34,903 nt of DNA, from assembly GCA_946222285.1 (NCBI GenBank), contig CAMIIP010000017.1, forward strand, positions 1-34,903, given 5' to 3'. The stretch comes from an uncultured Rothia sp. Its GTDB lineage: Bacteria > Actinomycetota > Actinomycetes > Actinomycetales > Micrococcaceae. Positions 1 to 8,800 of the stretch are shown piece by piece. The position numbers and the translations under genes are program-made. Positions within the stretch are counted from its first letter, which is position 1. Each line of letters starts with the position of its first letter. The notes beneath the pieces were generated by a model. That model did no database searches and was not told where the DNA came from. It was given only the letters and a program-made list of their open reading frames with translations.

Positions 1-51
1 GTTGTTTTGTTGGTGGGGGTGGGGTGTGCTCCTACTTTTGAATAAGCCTCA
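1..51. repeat. left-end copy of a repeat found inverted at the right end
   Basis: GTTGT at 1-5, GTTGGTGGGGG at 9-19 and TGAATAAGCCTCA at 39-51 recur in the same order as reverse complement at 34850-34891. The blocks are exact; the bases between them differ in sequence and length. This fits a dispersed intergenic repeat present at both ends of the window. Confidence 0.6.
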
Positions 52-243
52 TTATCTTCTAAAATAATTATGATAAGAATCTCGACAATCTCAGAATAAG
101 CCTGCCACTAGGTTTTTTAATATATATTTCAAAGTATTACGGAATTTTATTTTATAAAAATGGCATGTATCCAAGATTTGAGAAATCTTGATCTGGCGTC
201 TTCCAGAATACTGGATCGTTTGAACTCAATCTTCGATATAAAT

Positions 244-435
244 TCACAGCTTTTTAAACAGGATAAAAATGCTATAGGAATGCCAGTGCTGAGACTTATC
301 TAAACGGCTAAAGATGCAATCAAAAGTACGAGCAAAACTAACTATGCCCTCCCAACATTGCCCTGGCCTCACATACCATTCAGCCAAAACCATCGCCCTA
401 AAATCAACCTCCAACTTGCTGATATTTTGAGCCAT
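244..435 (-). CDS. possible small hypothetical protein (63 aa)
   Basis: A 63-codon frame begins 26 bases downstream of the lpdA stop codon on the same strand. Upstream of its ATG there is only a weak purine patch (AGGTAG, about 10 bases away). The predicted protein is rich in aromatic residues and cysteine and I recognise no domain, signal peptide or membrane helix. It may be a short cotranscribed gene behind lpdA or a chance frame in an AT-rich spacer; the second is more likely. Confidence 0.2.
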   Translation of the reverse strand: MAQNISKLEVDFRAMVLAEWYVRPGQCWEGIVSFARTFDCIFSRLDKSQHWHSYSIFILFKKL

Positions 436-461
436 AGGCAGAGCTACCTGCGTCTTTAGTC

Positions 462-1889
462 CTACTCTTCTTGACCTGCGTTATGTAGATGGCGGGCAGC
501 CTCCGCAATCGAGCCCGACAGCGAGGGGTAGACGTTGAAGGTTTCAGCGATATCGTCTACATGCAACTTGTTATCAATTGCCAAAGCCAGCGAGAAAATG
601 AGTTCGGACGCACGTGAGCCCACCACGACGCCGCCAATAACGGTTCCTGAATGTTTACGCGAGAAAATCTTCACGAAACCGTCCTTCATCGCCATCATCT
701 TCGCACGAGCATTAGTGGTCAGCGGAAGCATGACCGTATCAGCCTGGTACTTGCCTTCGGCGATTTCTTTCTCCGTTACTCCCACCGTAGCAATTTCTGG
801 AGAAGTAAAGATATTAGAAGCAACCAGATGGGTGCGTAGCGGCTTCACGGAATCCCCCAAGATATGGGCAACAGCAACGCGTCCCTGCATCGCCGCCACC
901 GATGCCAGTGGATACACTCCGGTACAGTCGCCAGCTGCATAAATGTTAGGAACATTGGTACGAGAAACACGATCAACCGAAATATGACCTGACTCGGTGA
1001 TTTCAACCCCGGCATTTTCCAAACCAAGGTTCTCGGTATTAGGAATCGAACCAACCGCAATCAGCACGTGAGAGCCAGAAACCTTGCGCCCGTCACCCAA
1101 AGTTACGATAACGCCCTGACCATCTTCGGTATATTCGGCAGATTCCGCACGCGAGCGCGGCATAACTTTTACCCCGCGGCGGTCAAACACATTTTCCAGT
1201 ACCGTTGCGGCGTCCTCGTCCTCACCTGGAAGTACGCGGTCGCGGGAAGAAATCAAGGTGACATCGGAGCCCAAGCCATTGTAGGCTGAGGCAAACTCGG
1301 CACCGGTAACACCCGAGCCAACGACGATGAGCTGCGGCGGTACTTCTTCCAGGTTATAGAGCTGGGTCCAGTTGAGAATACGCTGACCGTCTGGTTTGGC
1401 AGTCTCAAGTTCACGAGGATGTGTACCCACAGCAAGCAGAACGTAGGCGGTTTCTAGGTTATAGATGAGACCGGTGGAGTCGGTCACCTCAACGGTGTGT
1501 TCGCTCAGCAGTCTACCTCGACCGCTAATAACCTTCACACCAGCTTTTTCTAGCGAGCGTTTGATGTCGGCGGACTGGTTTTCTGCCAAGCGGACCAGTC
1601 TCTTATTGACCTTGTTCATGTCTACCTGAGGGGTGGCGATTTCGCCGACCTCTCCCAGGGTGATGCCCAGATCAGCGGCTTCGGTGATCCGTTCCATCAA
1701 ATCTGCTGAAGCAATCAAGGTTTTTGAGGGGACGACGTCGGTGAGCACGGCTGAACCGCCTAGCCCCTTGTCTTCGATGATGGTGACGTCTGCACCGAGC
1801 GATGAAGCAACCAGCGCAGCTTCGTATCCGCCGGGACCTCCGCCAAGAACAATAATTTTGTGTGATGCGTAATCAGTTTTTAAAGTCAC
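462..1889 (-). CDS. lpdA: LpdA-type NAD(P)H:quinone reductase (flavoprotein disulfide reductase family)
   Basis: This 475-residue protein is a two-dinucleotide-fold FAD enzyme. An N-terminal GGGPGG motif binds FAD, a central GSGVTGAEFA motif binds NAD(P)H, an AAGDCTG segment completes the FAD site, and a C-terminal dimerisation domain follows. The segment that normally holds the CxxxxC redox pair reads GGSAVLTDVVPSK, so both cysteines are missing. That feature and the overall pattern match Mycobacterium LpdA (Rv3303c), a quinone reductase, rather than a true lipoamide dehydrogenase. The C-terminal YPSLSGSIAEAAR replaces the usual HxxxxE catalytic motif. The start is GTG, preceded by GAGAATGAAG. 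The gene is divergent from punA, as in the Rv3303c-Rv3308 neighbourhood. Membrane-associated quinone reduction is the family role; the substrate here is inferred. Confidence 0.9.
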   Translation of the reverse strand: MTLKTDYASHKIIVLGGGPGGYEAALVASSLGADVTIIEDKGLGGSAVLTDVVPSKTLIASADLMERITEAADLGITLGEVGEIATPQVDMNKVNKRLVRLAENQSADIKRSLEKAGVKVISGRGRLLSEHTVEVTDSTGLIYNLETAYVLLAVGTHPRELETAKPDGQRILNWTQLYNLEEVPPQLIVVGSGVTGAEFASAYNGLGSDVTLISSRDRVLPGEDEDAATVLENVFDRRGVKVMPRSRAESAEYTEDGQGVIVTLGDGRKVSGSHVLIAVGSIPNTENLGLENAGVEITESGHISVDRVSRTNVPNIYAAGDCTGVYPLASVAAMQGRVAVAHILGDSVKPLRTHLVASNIFTSPEIATVGVTEKEIAEGKYQADTVMLPLTTNARAKMMAMKDGFVKIFSRKHSGTVIGGVVVGSRASELIFSLALAIDNKLHVDDIAETFNVYPSLSGSIAEAARHLHNAGQEE

Positions 1890-1988
1890 AGCTTCATTCT
1901 CTGCTAGAAACCCCGCAGGTTCAAATGAGATGATGCTATTTTTCCTATATTTTCCACCCTTTCGGTCTTATTTGGTAGGTTAAGCAGT

Positions 1989-2837
1989 GTGATGACACAG
2001 AAGAATACTGAAACGGTTATACCTGCTACTCATTCGGAGGATCATCCCTCTGTAAAACTAGCTCAGGAAGCCGCCGATTATATTGCCGAGGCAACCGGCG
2101 TTGCGCACCACGATATCGCGCTCACTCTCGGCTCGGGTTGGGGCGAAGCAGCCTCACTCATTGGCGAAACCACTCATCAGCTCTCCGCCGATGTAGTGCC
2201 AGGTTTTCATCGCTCGGGCGTTGCAGGTCACCCCGGAACGCTTTCTTCCATTCTGACTCCCTCGGGTAAACGTGCTCTAGTGATTGGAGCACGCACCCAC
2301 TTTTATGAGGGTCGCGGGGTGGATGCCGTCGTCCACGGTGTTCGCACAGCGGCAGCTAGTGGGGTGAAAACCATGATTCTCACTAATGGGTGTGGTGGGT
2401 TGAACCCCGATTTTGAGCCCGGTATGCCGGTGCTGATTTCTGATCACATCAACGCCACAGCAACTTCGCCTCTTTCCGGTGCACATTTTGTGGATCTCAC
2501 TGATCTTTACTCTCCTCGTATCCGTGAGATCGCGCGCAGTATTGATTCTTCCCTTCGTGAAGGCGTTTATTATCAGACTCCCGGACCTCACTATGAGACT
2601 CCTGCTGAGATTCGTATGATGCGCACGCTCGGTGCCGATTTGGTAGGTATGTCTACGGCGCTGGAGGCAATTGCCGCGCGTGCTGCCGGATTGGAAGTCT
2701 TTGGCATTTCGTTGGTCACTAATATGGCTGCCGGTATTCAAGAAACTTCGCTCAACCACGAAGAAGTTATCCAGGCAGGCAAAGATGCCGGCCCGCGTAT
2801 TTCGCAGCTTCTTTCTTCAATTGTTGAGCAGGTTTAG
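1989..2837 (+). CDS. punA: purine nucleoside phosphorylase (trimeric class)
   Basis: The enzyme splits purine (deoxy)nucleosides with phosphate into free base and (deoxy)ribose-1-phosphate in the cytoplasm. The 282-residue length is typical of the trimeric PNP class. Visible motifs are the phosphate-binding loop LGSGWG, RTHFYEGRG, the TNGCGGLN segment, PGPHYETPAE (base-binding Glu), GMSTALE and VTNMAAG with the base-contacting Asn. It begins with GTG immediately followed by ATG; AGGT at 1977-1980 spaces better for the GTG, and ATG at 1992 is the alternative. The mutase gene follows after 36 bases and deoC after that, forming a nucleoside catabolism operon. Hypoxanthine/guanine specificity is expected from the family but not shown here. 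Confidence 0.93.
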   Translation: MMTQKNTETVIPATHSEDHPSVKLAQEAADYIAEATGVAHHDIALTLGSGWGEAASLIGETTHQLSADVVPGFHRSGVAGHPGTLSSILTPSGKRALVIGARTHFYEGRGVDAVVHGVRTAAASGVKTMILTNGCGGLNPDFEPGMPVLISDHINATATSPLSGAHFVDLTDLYSPRIREIARSIDSSLREGVYYQTPGPHYETPAEIRMMRTLGADLVGMSTALEAIAARAAGLEVFGISLVTNMAAGIQETSLNHEEVIQAGKDAGPRISQLLSSIVEQV

Positions 2838-2873
2838 CACTTCTCGTTTTAGAAAAATTCAGGTGAAAATACT

Positions 2874-4586
2874 ATGACGCAGGAACTTCTAGAAAAGGCT
2901 CAGCACTGGATTAGCATTGATCCCGATGAGCAGACTCGCACGCAACTCCAAGACATCATTGATCGAGTGCTCGCTGGTGATGCCGTAGCTGAAGCCGATT
3001 TGACCGATCGGTTCTCTGGCACCTTGCAGTTTGGTACTGCTGGATTACGTGCGGAGTTGGGAGCCGGCCCCATGCGAATGAACCGGGTTGTTGTACGACG
3101 CGCGGCGACCGGGCTGGCTAACTATGCCAACCGACGCGCGAAGGTTGAGGGCTGGGAGAAGAAGCCGACCGCCGTCGTCGGCTTTGATGCTCGCTATAAC
3201 TCGGATATTTTTGCCGAAGAAACCGCGGCTATTTTTGAGGCGGCGGGGATTCATACTTTCCTGATGCCTTCGCCCCTACCCACTCCTGTTTTGGCGTGGG
3301 CAACCCGTGAATATGGTGCTGAAATTGGTGTGATGGTAACTGCCTCACACAATCCGCCTAACGATAACGGTTACAAGGTTTATTTGGGTGGTCAGGCTGT
3401 TGAAGAGCACGCCGCTGGTGCCCAGATTGTTCCTCCTTTTGATTCTGATATTGCCCAAGAAATTGCCAATGTTTGTGATTCAACGATTTCTTTGGCTAAA
3501 GCTGGTTGGGAGATTCTGCCTGAATCGGTTGCAACCGATTATGTGCAGCGTATCGGGGAGCTGAGCGAACACGCCGAACGCGATCTTAGCATTGTCTATA
3601 CACCCATGCACGGCGTAGGCGGGCAGACGATTATCTCAGTACTCAATAATGCAGGTTTTGAGAAACTTGCGGTTGTGCAAGAGCAATTCGCTCCCGATCC
3701 CGCTTTTCCCACCGTCTCCTTTCCTAATCCTGAAGAACCGGGTGCCCTTGATTTAGCCTTCAAGCTGGCTGAGGAACGCGATGCGGATCTTATCATCGCC
3801 AATGACCCCGATGCTGACCGCGCCGCTTTCGCCGTCTTCGACCCCGCGGTTGAAGGTTGGCGGCAGTTACGCGGCGATGAAATCGGCTCGCTTTTGGGCA
3901 TTGCCATGATTGAACGTCTCGGCGATTTCTCTAGCGCTGACAACACTCCCGTTTTTGCGAACTCGATTGTTTCCTCCCGCCAGCTCGGCGCGATTGCCCG
4001 CAGTGCTGGGATTGAACACTTTGAGACCCTCATCGGCTTCAAGTGGATTGCCCGCATCAAGAACCTTGCTTACGGCTACGAGGAGGCAATCGGTTACAGC
4101 GTTGCCCCCGAAGCGGTCAAAGATAAAGACGGTATTTCTGCAGGTCTCATAGTTGCCCTCTACGCCCAGCAACTCAAATCCGCAGGTTCTTCTCTCATTG
4201 AAGTGTTAGATCAGATTGCTCGCGAGCACGGTGTATATTCCACCGAACAGGTTTCCATTCGAGTCGAAGACCTCTCGCTCATTGGCAACATGATGACTTC
4301 CCTGCGCATCAACACCCCGCAGTCCCTGGGCGGCTCCCCCGTGACCTCCACCGTAGATTTGACCGAAGGGAGCGAACAGCTCCCACCTACCGAAGGCATG
4401 CTCTTCCTCACCGAAGATAACTCCCGCGTCATCGTGCGCCCCTCCGGCACAGAGCCCAAACTCAAGTGTTACTTAGAGGTTATCGCTCCGGTTGCCGATG
4501 GCGATGATTTGGCGAGTGTTCGCACCAACAATCAGCAAAAGCTCATCAAAATTGCCAACGATGTGCGCGCCGCGCTCGGACTCTAA
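2874..4586 (+). CDS. pmmB: phospho-sugar mutase, PmmB/PGM2 type (probable phosphopentomutase or phosphoglucomutase)
   Basis: This 570-residue protein is an alpha-D-phosphohexomutase superfamily member of the long form. The signature elements appear in order: the phosphoserine loop TASHNP (about residue 160), the metal-binding DPDADR (about 307), the sugar-specificity loop YGYEEAIGYS (about 400) and the phosphate-binding RPSGTEPK near the C-terminus. ATG 2874 has AGGTGA seven bases upstream. It lies between punA and deoC, which make and consume pentose phosphates. The context therefore favours conversion of (deoxy)ribose-1-phosphate to the 5-phosphate, although family members are usually annotated as phosphomannomutase or phosphoglucomutase. 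The assignment to a precise substrate is inference. Confidence 0.88.
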   Translation: MTQELLEKAQHWISIDPDEQTRTQLQDIIDRVLAGDAVAEADLTDRFSGTLQFGTAGLRAELGAGPMRMNRVVVRRAATGLANYANRRAKVEGWEKKPTAVVGFDARYNSDIFAEETAAIFEAAGIHTFLMPSPLPTPVLAWATREYGAEIGVMVTASHNPPNDNGYKVYLGGQAVEEHAAGAQIVPPFDSDIAQEIANVCDSTISLAKAGWEILPESVATDYVQRIGELSEHAERDLSIVYTPMHGVGGQTIISVLNNAGFEKLAVVQEQFAPDPAFPTVSFPNPEEPGALDLAFKLAEERDADLIIANDPDADRAAFAVFDPAVEGWRQLRGDEIGSLLGIAMIERLGDFSSADNTPVFANSIVSSRQLGAIARSAGIEHFETLIGFKWIARIKNLAYGYEEAIGYSVAPEAVKDKDGISAGLIVALYAQQLKSAGSSLIEVLDQIAREHGVYSTEQVSIRVEDLSLIGNMMTSLRINTPQSLGGSPVTSTVDLTEGSEQLPPTEGMLFLTEDNSRVIVRPSGTEPKLKCYLEVIAPVADGDDLASVRTNNQQKLIKIANDVRAALGL

Positions 4587-4625
4587 AAACTGATCTATAT
4601 CGTCCTTCACCGAAAGAAAAATATT

Positions 4626-5315
4626 ATGACTGAAATTTCCCGCGAAGAACTCGCCGCAATGATTGATCACACCATCCTGGCTCCTAACGCTTCGGAAGCT
4701 GATGTGCGCCGTCTCTGTGCTGAAGCCCGTGAGTTTGGTTTCGCCTCGGTGTGTGCTAATCCAGTTTGGGCTCCGGTTCTCGCCGAAGAACTAGAAGGCT
4801 CAGATGCTCTGGCATGCGTCGTCGTCGGCTTCCCCTTTGGCGCTTCGGCAACCGAAGTGAAAGCTTTTGAAGCTAAAACCGCGGTAGAAGCCGGTGCACA
4901 AGAAGTCGATATGGTCATCAACATTGCCTCAGCCATTGCCGGCGATCGTGTCGCTCTCGTGAGCGATATTTCTGCTGTAGCAAAAGCTTGCCACGACGGT
5001 GGTGCGAAGTTGAAGGTCATTATCGAGACCTCCGAGCTCACTGACGAGCAAAAGGTACTGGCCTGCGAAGCCGCAGTAGAAGCTGGTGCAGATTTTGTAA
5101 AGACCTCCACCGGCTACTCTTCTTCCGGTGCAACCGCCGCAGATATTACGCTCATGCGTAAGACCGTTGGACCCAACATTGGGGTTAAGGCCTCCGGCGG
5201 AGTCCGTACCCGTGAACAGGCACTGGAAATGATTGGGGCAGGTGCGAATCGTATTGGCGCTTCTAAGGGCATCGAAATCATCGGTGCCGGGTCTGCTGGC
5301 GAAGATTCCTACTAA
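4626..5315 (+). CDS. deoC: deoxyribose-phosphate aldolase
   Basis: DeoC cleaves 2-deoxyribose-5-phosphate to acetaldehyde and glyceraldehyde-3-phosphate through a Schiff base. The 229-residue class I TIM-barrel shows DHTILAP at the N-terminus, the catalytic Asp in EVDMVIN (about residue 97), the Schiff-base lysine in VKTSTGY (Lys159) and the second lysine in GVKASGGVRT (Lys188). The start ATG is preceded by GAAAGAAAA. The gene follows the mutase by 39 bases and is the last step of the pathway begun by PunA. No clear terminator is seen directly behind it. Confidence 0.95.
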   Translation: MTEISREELAAMIDHTILAPNASEADVRRLCAEAREFGFASVCANPVWAPVLAEELEGSDALACVVVGFPFGASATEVKAFEAKTAVEAGAQEVDMVINIASAIAGDRVALVSDISAVAKACHDGGAKLKVIIETSELTDEQKVLACEAAVEAGADFVKTSTGYSSSGATAADITLMRKTVGPNIGVKASGGVRTREQALEMIGAGANRIGASKGIEIIGAGSAGEDSY

Positions 5316-5349
5316 ACAGGGTACTGCCGCGTAAATAAGAGCGTAATTT

Positions 5350-5393
5350 TTATGCACACGTCTCGTGCATAAGAACCGCACACCGCCTATACT
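5350..5393 (+). promoter_or_regulatory. inverted repeat with candidate -10 box upstream of the small membrane protein
   Basis: A perfect inverted repeat, TTATGCAC (5350-5357) and GTGCATAA (5365-5372) with a 7-nt spacer, lies 15 bases before TATACT (5388-5393), a good -10 hexamer. The right arm occupies the place of the -35 box, where no TTGACA-like sequence is seen. This arrangement suits an operator for a regulator that activates or represses the downstream gene. There is no T-run, so a terminator for deoC is unlikely. The promoter assignment is by eye only. Confidence 0.4.
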
Positions 5394-5452
5394 GGTAAGC
5401 AAACACATACACATTTCCCGTGTTTGAACGGGCACATGATGGAGAGCATTTC

Positions 5453-5773
5453 ATGGCAGAGAACAATCATCAAGACGCAGCAGAACGATCAAATGTAGAA
5501 ACTTTAGGAATGCAACACGGTCAAGATAATCCTCGCGGTCCCCAGCACTCCGGCGAAGGTCGTCTCGGTGAAAATATCTTGGTCTTCGTTGTTGCGATGG
5601 CCATCTTCTGCTTCGGTATTTTCAGCCTGGGCTTCTATCCCGACGGTGGTTGGATTTGGTGGACTGTTTCAACTCTTCTGCTGATTGTTTCATGGTTTAT
5701 TGTTTTTCATCTGTTGCCGTCAAAGACTAACAACAGTGTTCGTCAAAGCGGTACCGAGCTAACTCAGCTCTAA
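5453..5773 (+). CDS. small membrane protein with two transmembrane helices, unknown function
   Basis: I do not recognise a named family. The 106-residue product has a hydrophilic, Gln/Asn/His-rich N-terminus of about 40 residues, then two hydrophobic helices (about residues 41-60 and 66-88) joined by a short Gly/Trp turn containing YPDGGW, and a polar tail. ATG 5453 is chosen because GGAGAG sits six bases upstream; an in-frame GTG at 5420 would add 11 residues but lacks a ribosome site. It is monocistronic, with a palindrome and -10 box upstream and a strong terminator shared with mfd downstream. Confidence 0.7.
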   Translation: MAENNHQDAAERSNVETLGMQHGQDNPRGPQHSGEGRLGENILVFVVAMAIFCFGIFSLGFYPDGGWIWWTVSTLLLIVSWFIVFHLLPSKTNNSVRQSGTELTQL

Positions 5774-5796
5774 GTCTTCGCCATATCACTTTCTTT

Positions 5797-5833
5797 AAAA
5801 GCGAGGCACTTCCTTGATGGAGTGCCTCGCTTT
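5797..5833. terminator. bidirectional terminator between the small membrane gene and mfd
   Basis: A perfect 10-bp stem (GCGAGGCACT 5801-5810 and AGTGCCTCGC 5821-5830) with a 10-nt loop is flanked by AAAA on the left and TTT on the right. It can therefore end transcription of the plus-strand membrane protein gene and of the convergent mfd gene. Confidence 0.85.
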
Positions 5834-5862
5834 GATATTGCTGGGGTGGTTTTTATAGAAAC

Positions 5863-8800
5863 TTATTCTTCGAGAATAACCTTCAAGAATTCACCCGTCC
5901 ACTGGACCATCGCTTCGTCCTGCAGATCTTTGCCGCCCACTCGCGCCGTCTTGGGGCGGGGAACCAGAATCTGCCACTGTTCGGTTCCGGGAACCTGCTT
6001 GTAGAGCGAGCCGGGGTACATGCGGTTCAGACGCATCTGCTTAGAATCGGGTAAATCGTTGACCGGGAAGAAGCGAACTTTCGGTCCCATGGCCACAATT
6101 TCTCGTAGTCCAATAACGCGCGCCCGCAACCGCAAAGAGGCGATGAGGAAGAGATTTTCGGTGGCAGCGGGAACTTCACCGTAACGGTCTACCAGCTCTT
6201 CATGTGCCTCTGCCAGTTCAGCCTCGGAGCTTGCCTGGGCGATCTGTCGGTAGGCTGCCAGGCGCAGACGCTCGGAGGCAACATATTCATGCGGTAGATG
6301 AGCGTTGACGGGTAGATCAACTTTAACCTCGGCAGGTGTCTGGTCGTCTTTCTCGCCCCGGAAATTCGCCACGGCTTCGCCCACTAAACGCAGGTAAAGA
6401 TCGAAACCAACACCGGCGATATGGCCGGACTGTTCGCCGCCAAGCAGATTGCCTGCACCGCGAATTTCTAAGTCTTTCATGGCCAGTTGCATACCGGCGC
6501 CCAACTCGTTATGAGTAGCCACTGCTTTGAGACGTTCCAGTGCCACTTCGCCCAAAATCTTATCCGTGGGATAGAGAAAGTAGGCGTAAGCTCGTTCGCG
6601 ACCGCGACCTACGCGTCCTCGAAGCTGGTGAAGCTGAGACAGACCGTAGTTCTGTGCCTGATCCACGATGAGGGTATTGGCATTAGAAATATCCAACCCC
6701 GTTTCAACGATGGTGGTGCAGACCAGCACATCGAACTTACGGTCCCAGAAATCAACAATGATTTTCTCTAGTCGAGATTCGCTCATCTTGCCGTGGGCCA
6801 CGGCGATGCGCGCCTCAGGAACCAGTTCTTGCAACTCAACGGCAACCCGCTCAATTGACGAGACGCGGTTGTGGACAAAGAATACCTGCCCCTCGCGCAT
6901 GAGTTCGCGCCGGATCGCTGCAGAAATCTGCTTATCGGTTCGGGCACCCACATAGGTCAGTACCGGATGGCGTTCCTCCGGTGGAGTTGCCAAAGTAGAG
7001 GTCTCGCGGATACCGGTGAGTGACATTTCCAGGGTACGAGGAATGGGCGTTGCAGACATCGCTAGAACATCGACGTTGGTGCGTAACTGCTTGAGTTTTT
7101 CCTTGTGCTCCACGCCGAACCGCTGCTCTTCGTCAATAATCACCAAGCCCAGATCCTTGAACTGAGTGCTCTGCGAGAGAATCCGATGGGTGCCAATCAC
7201 CACGTCTATCGAACCGTTCTTGATACCTTCCAACGTTTCGTCCGATTCTTTTTTGCTCTGAAAACGCGAGAGTACACTTACCCGCACGGGAAAGCCCGAG
7301 AAACGCTCGTTGAAGGTTTCAAAGTGTTGCTGGGCGAGCAGGGTGGTGGGTACCAAAATAGCCACCTGTTTACCGTCCTGTACTGCCTTAAACGCAGCGC
7401 GCACTGCAATTTCTGTTTTGCCGTAGCCCACATCTCCCGAGATCAAACGATCCATGGGAACTTCACGTTCCATATCCGCCTTGACTTCATTGATGGCAGA
7501 GAGCTGATCGGGAGTCTCGTTATAGGGAAAGGCTTCTTCAAGCTCATGTTGCCAGGGGGTATCTGTGCCGAAGGCGTGACCGCGCGAGGCTTGGCGGGCG
7601 GAATATAGTTTAATGAGGTCAGCGGCAATTTCCTTGACTGCCTTGCGAGCGCGGGACTTGGTTTTCGCCCAGTCTGAACCGCCCATTTTGGAGAGCACCG
7701 GAGCATCGCCACCCACATAGTTAGAAACTTGATCGAGCTGATCTGTGGGTACGAAGAGCCGATCTTTGGCGCCACCGCGTTTTGAGGCGGCATATTCGAG
7801 TACCAGGTACTCTTTCATGGGCTTAGGCTGACCGGGCTTAATCATTGCTCCGGCGATGGGCCGCTGAACCAGCTCAATAAACTGGCCGATGCCGTGTTGT
7901 TCGTGCACCACATAATCGCCAGTTTTCAGTGACATAGGGTCTACAGCATTTTTACGACGGCGCACCGGCAATTTGGTGGCGCGGGAATCCCGGCTGGCGT
8001 AGGCAGAGGAACGACCTAAAATATCTGCTTCAGTGAAGAAAGCGATGTTCGCTGATTCAATCACAAAGCCCTTACCCGCTGAGGCGGTAGTCATTTCAAT
8101 AATGCCCGTGTCCGGTTCTTTGTCCAGGGAATCGGTACGAGCGGCAGGAATCTGAGCTTCTTGGAAAACCGAAAGCAGGCGGGCGAGGGGACCTGGACCG
8201 TCAGTAACGGCGATAACGTGCCAATTCTGGCGCACCTTATTGCCGACTTCTTCAAGCAGTTCAGATACGTTTCCGGCATAGGCGTGGGGTACTCGTGCGT
8301 CGATAGTTAGCGAGTCTATACCGTCTTCAATAGCGTCTTCCACACCCAGGGAGGTCATCCCCCACCAACCCAGGTTACGCTCCAGCGCCACTTTACGCAC
8401 GTCTGCGACGTCACGGAAAGCACCGGCAGCAAAGCCTGCGGCGTTCTGCCCCAGATCAATGGGTGCGTTGGTATTATCTGCCGCCGATTCCCAGGCCGCA
8501 AGTAGAAACTCTTCATTGGTAGCTACCAAATCTGCAGCGCGGGCGCGTACCTTTTCAGGTTCCAGAATTACCGGCAGAGAACCGGCAGGAAGCAGTTCCA
8601 TCAGGGTGGTCATATGATCAACCAAAAGTGGTGTCAGTGATTCCATGCCCTCGGTATAGATACCGCCAGCAATTTTTTCTAACATGGCAGTAGCACCGGG
8701 AAAGTCCGCTTTAAGACGAGCCGCTTTAGACATGACGGCGGGAGTAATCAACAGTTCGCGACAGGGCGGAGCAACGATTGAGCTGGGATGATGATCCTGG

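Larger units (their letters stand above)
1..461. other. AT-rich, mostly non-coding left end
   Basis: This stretch has no convincing gene. It opens with a G/T-rich segment (positions 9-19 read GTTGGTGGGGG) followed by TGAATAAGCCTCA at 39-51, and both are found inverted near the right end of the window. The decamer GAATAAGCCT occurs again at 94-103. A small perfect hairpin with 8-bp arms and a 3-nt loop lies at 172-190 (CAAGATTT/AAATCTTG); it is not followed by a clear T-run on either strand. One 63-codon reading frame on the minus strand is listed separately with low confidence. Confidence 0.6.

Noticed and set aside
2277..2759. 160-codon minus-strand frame
   Set aside because: It is antisense to punA, whose motifs are intact, and has no supporting start site or domain.
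7105..7608. 167-codon plus-strand frame inside mfd
   Set aside because: It is antisense to the conserved helicase core of mfd and shows no protein family features.
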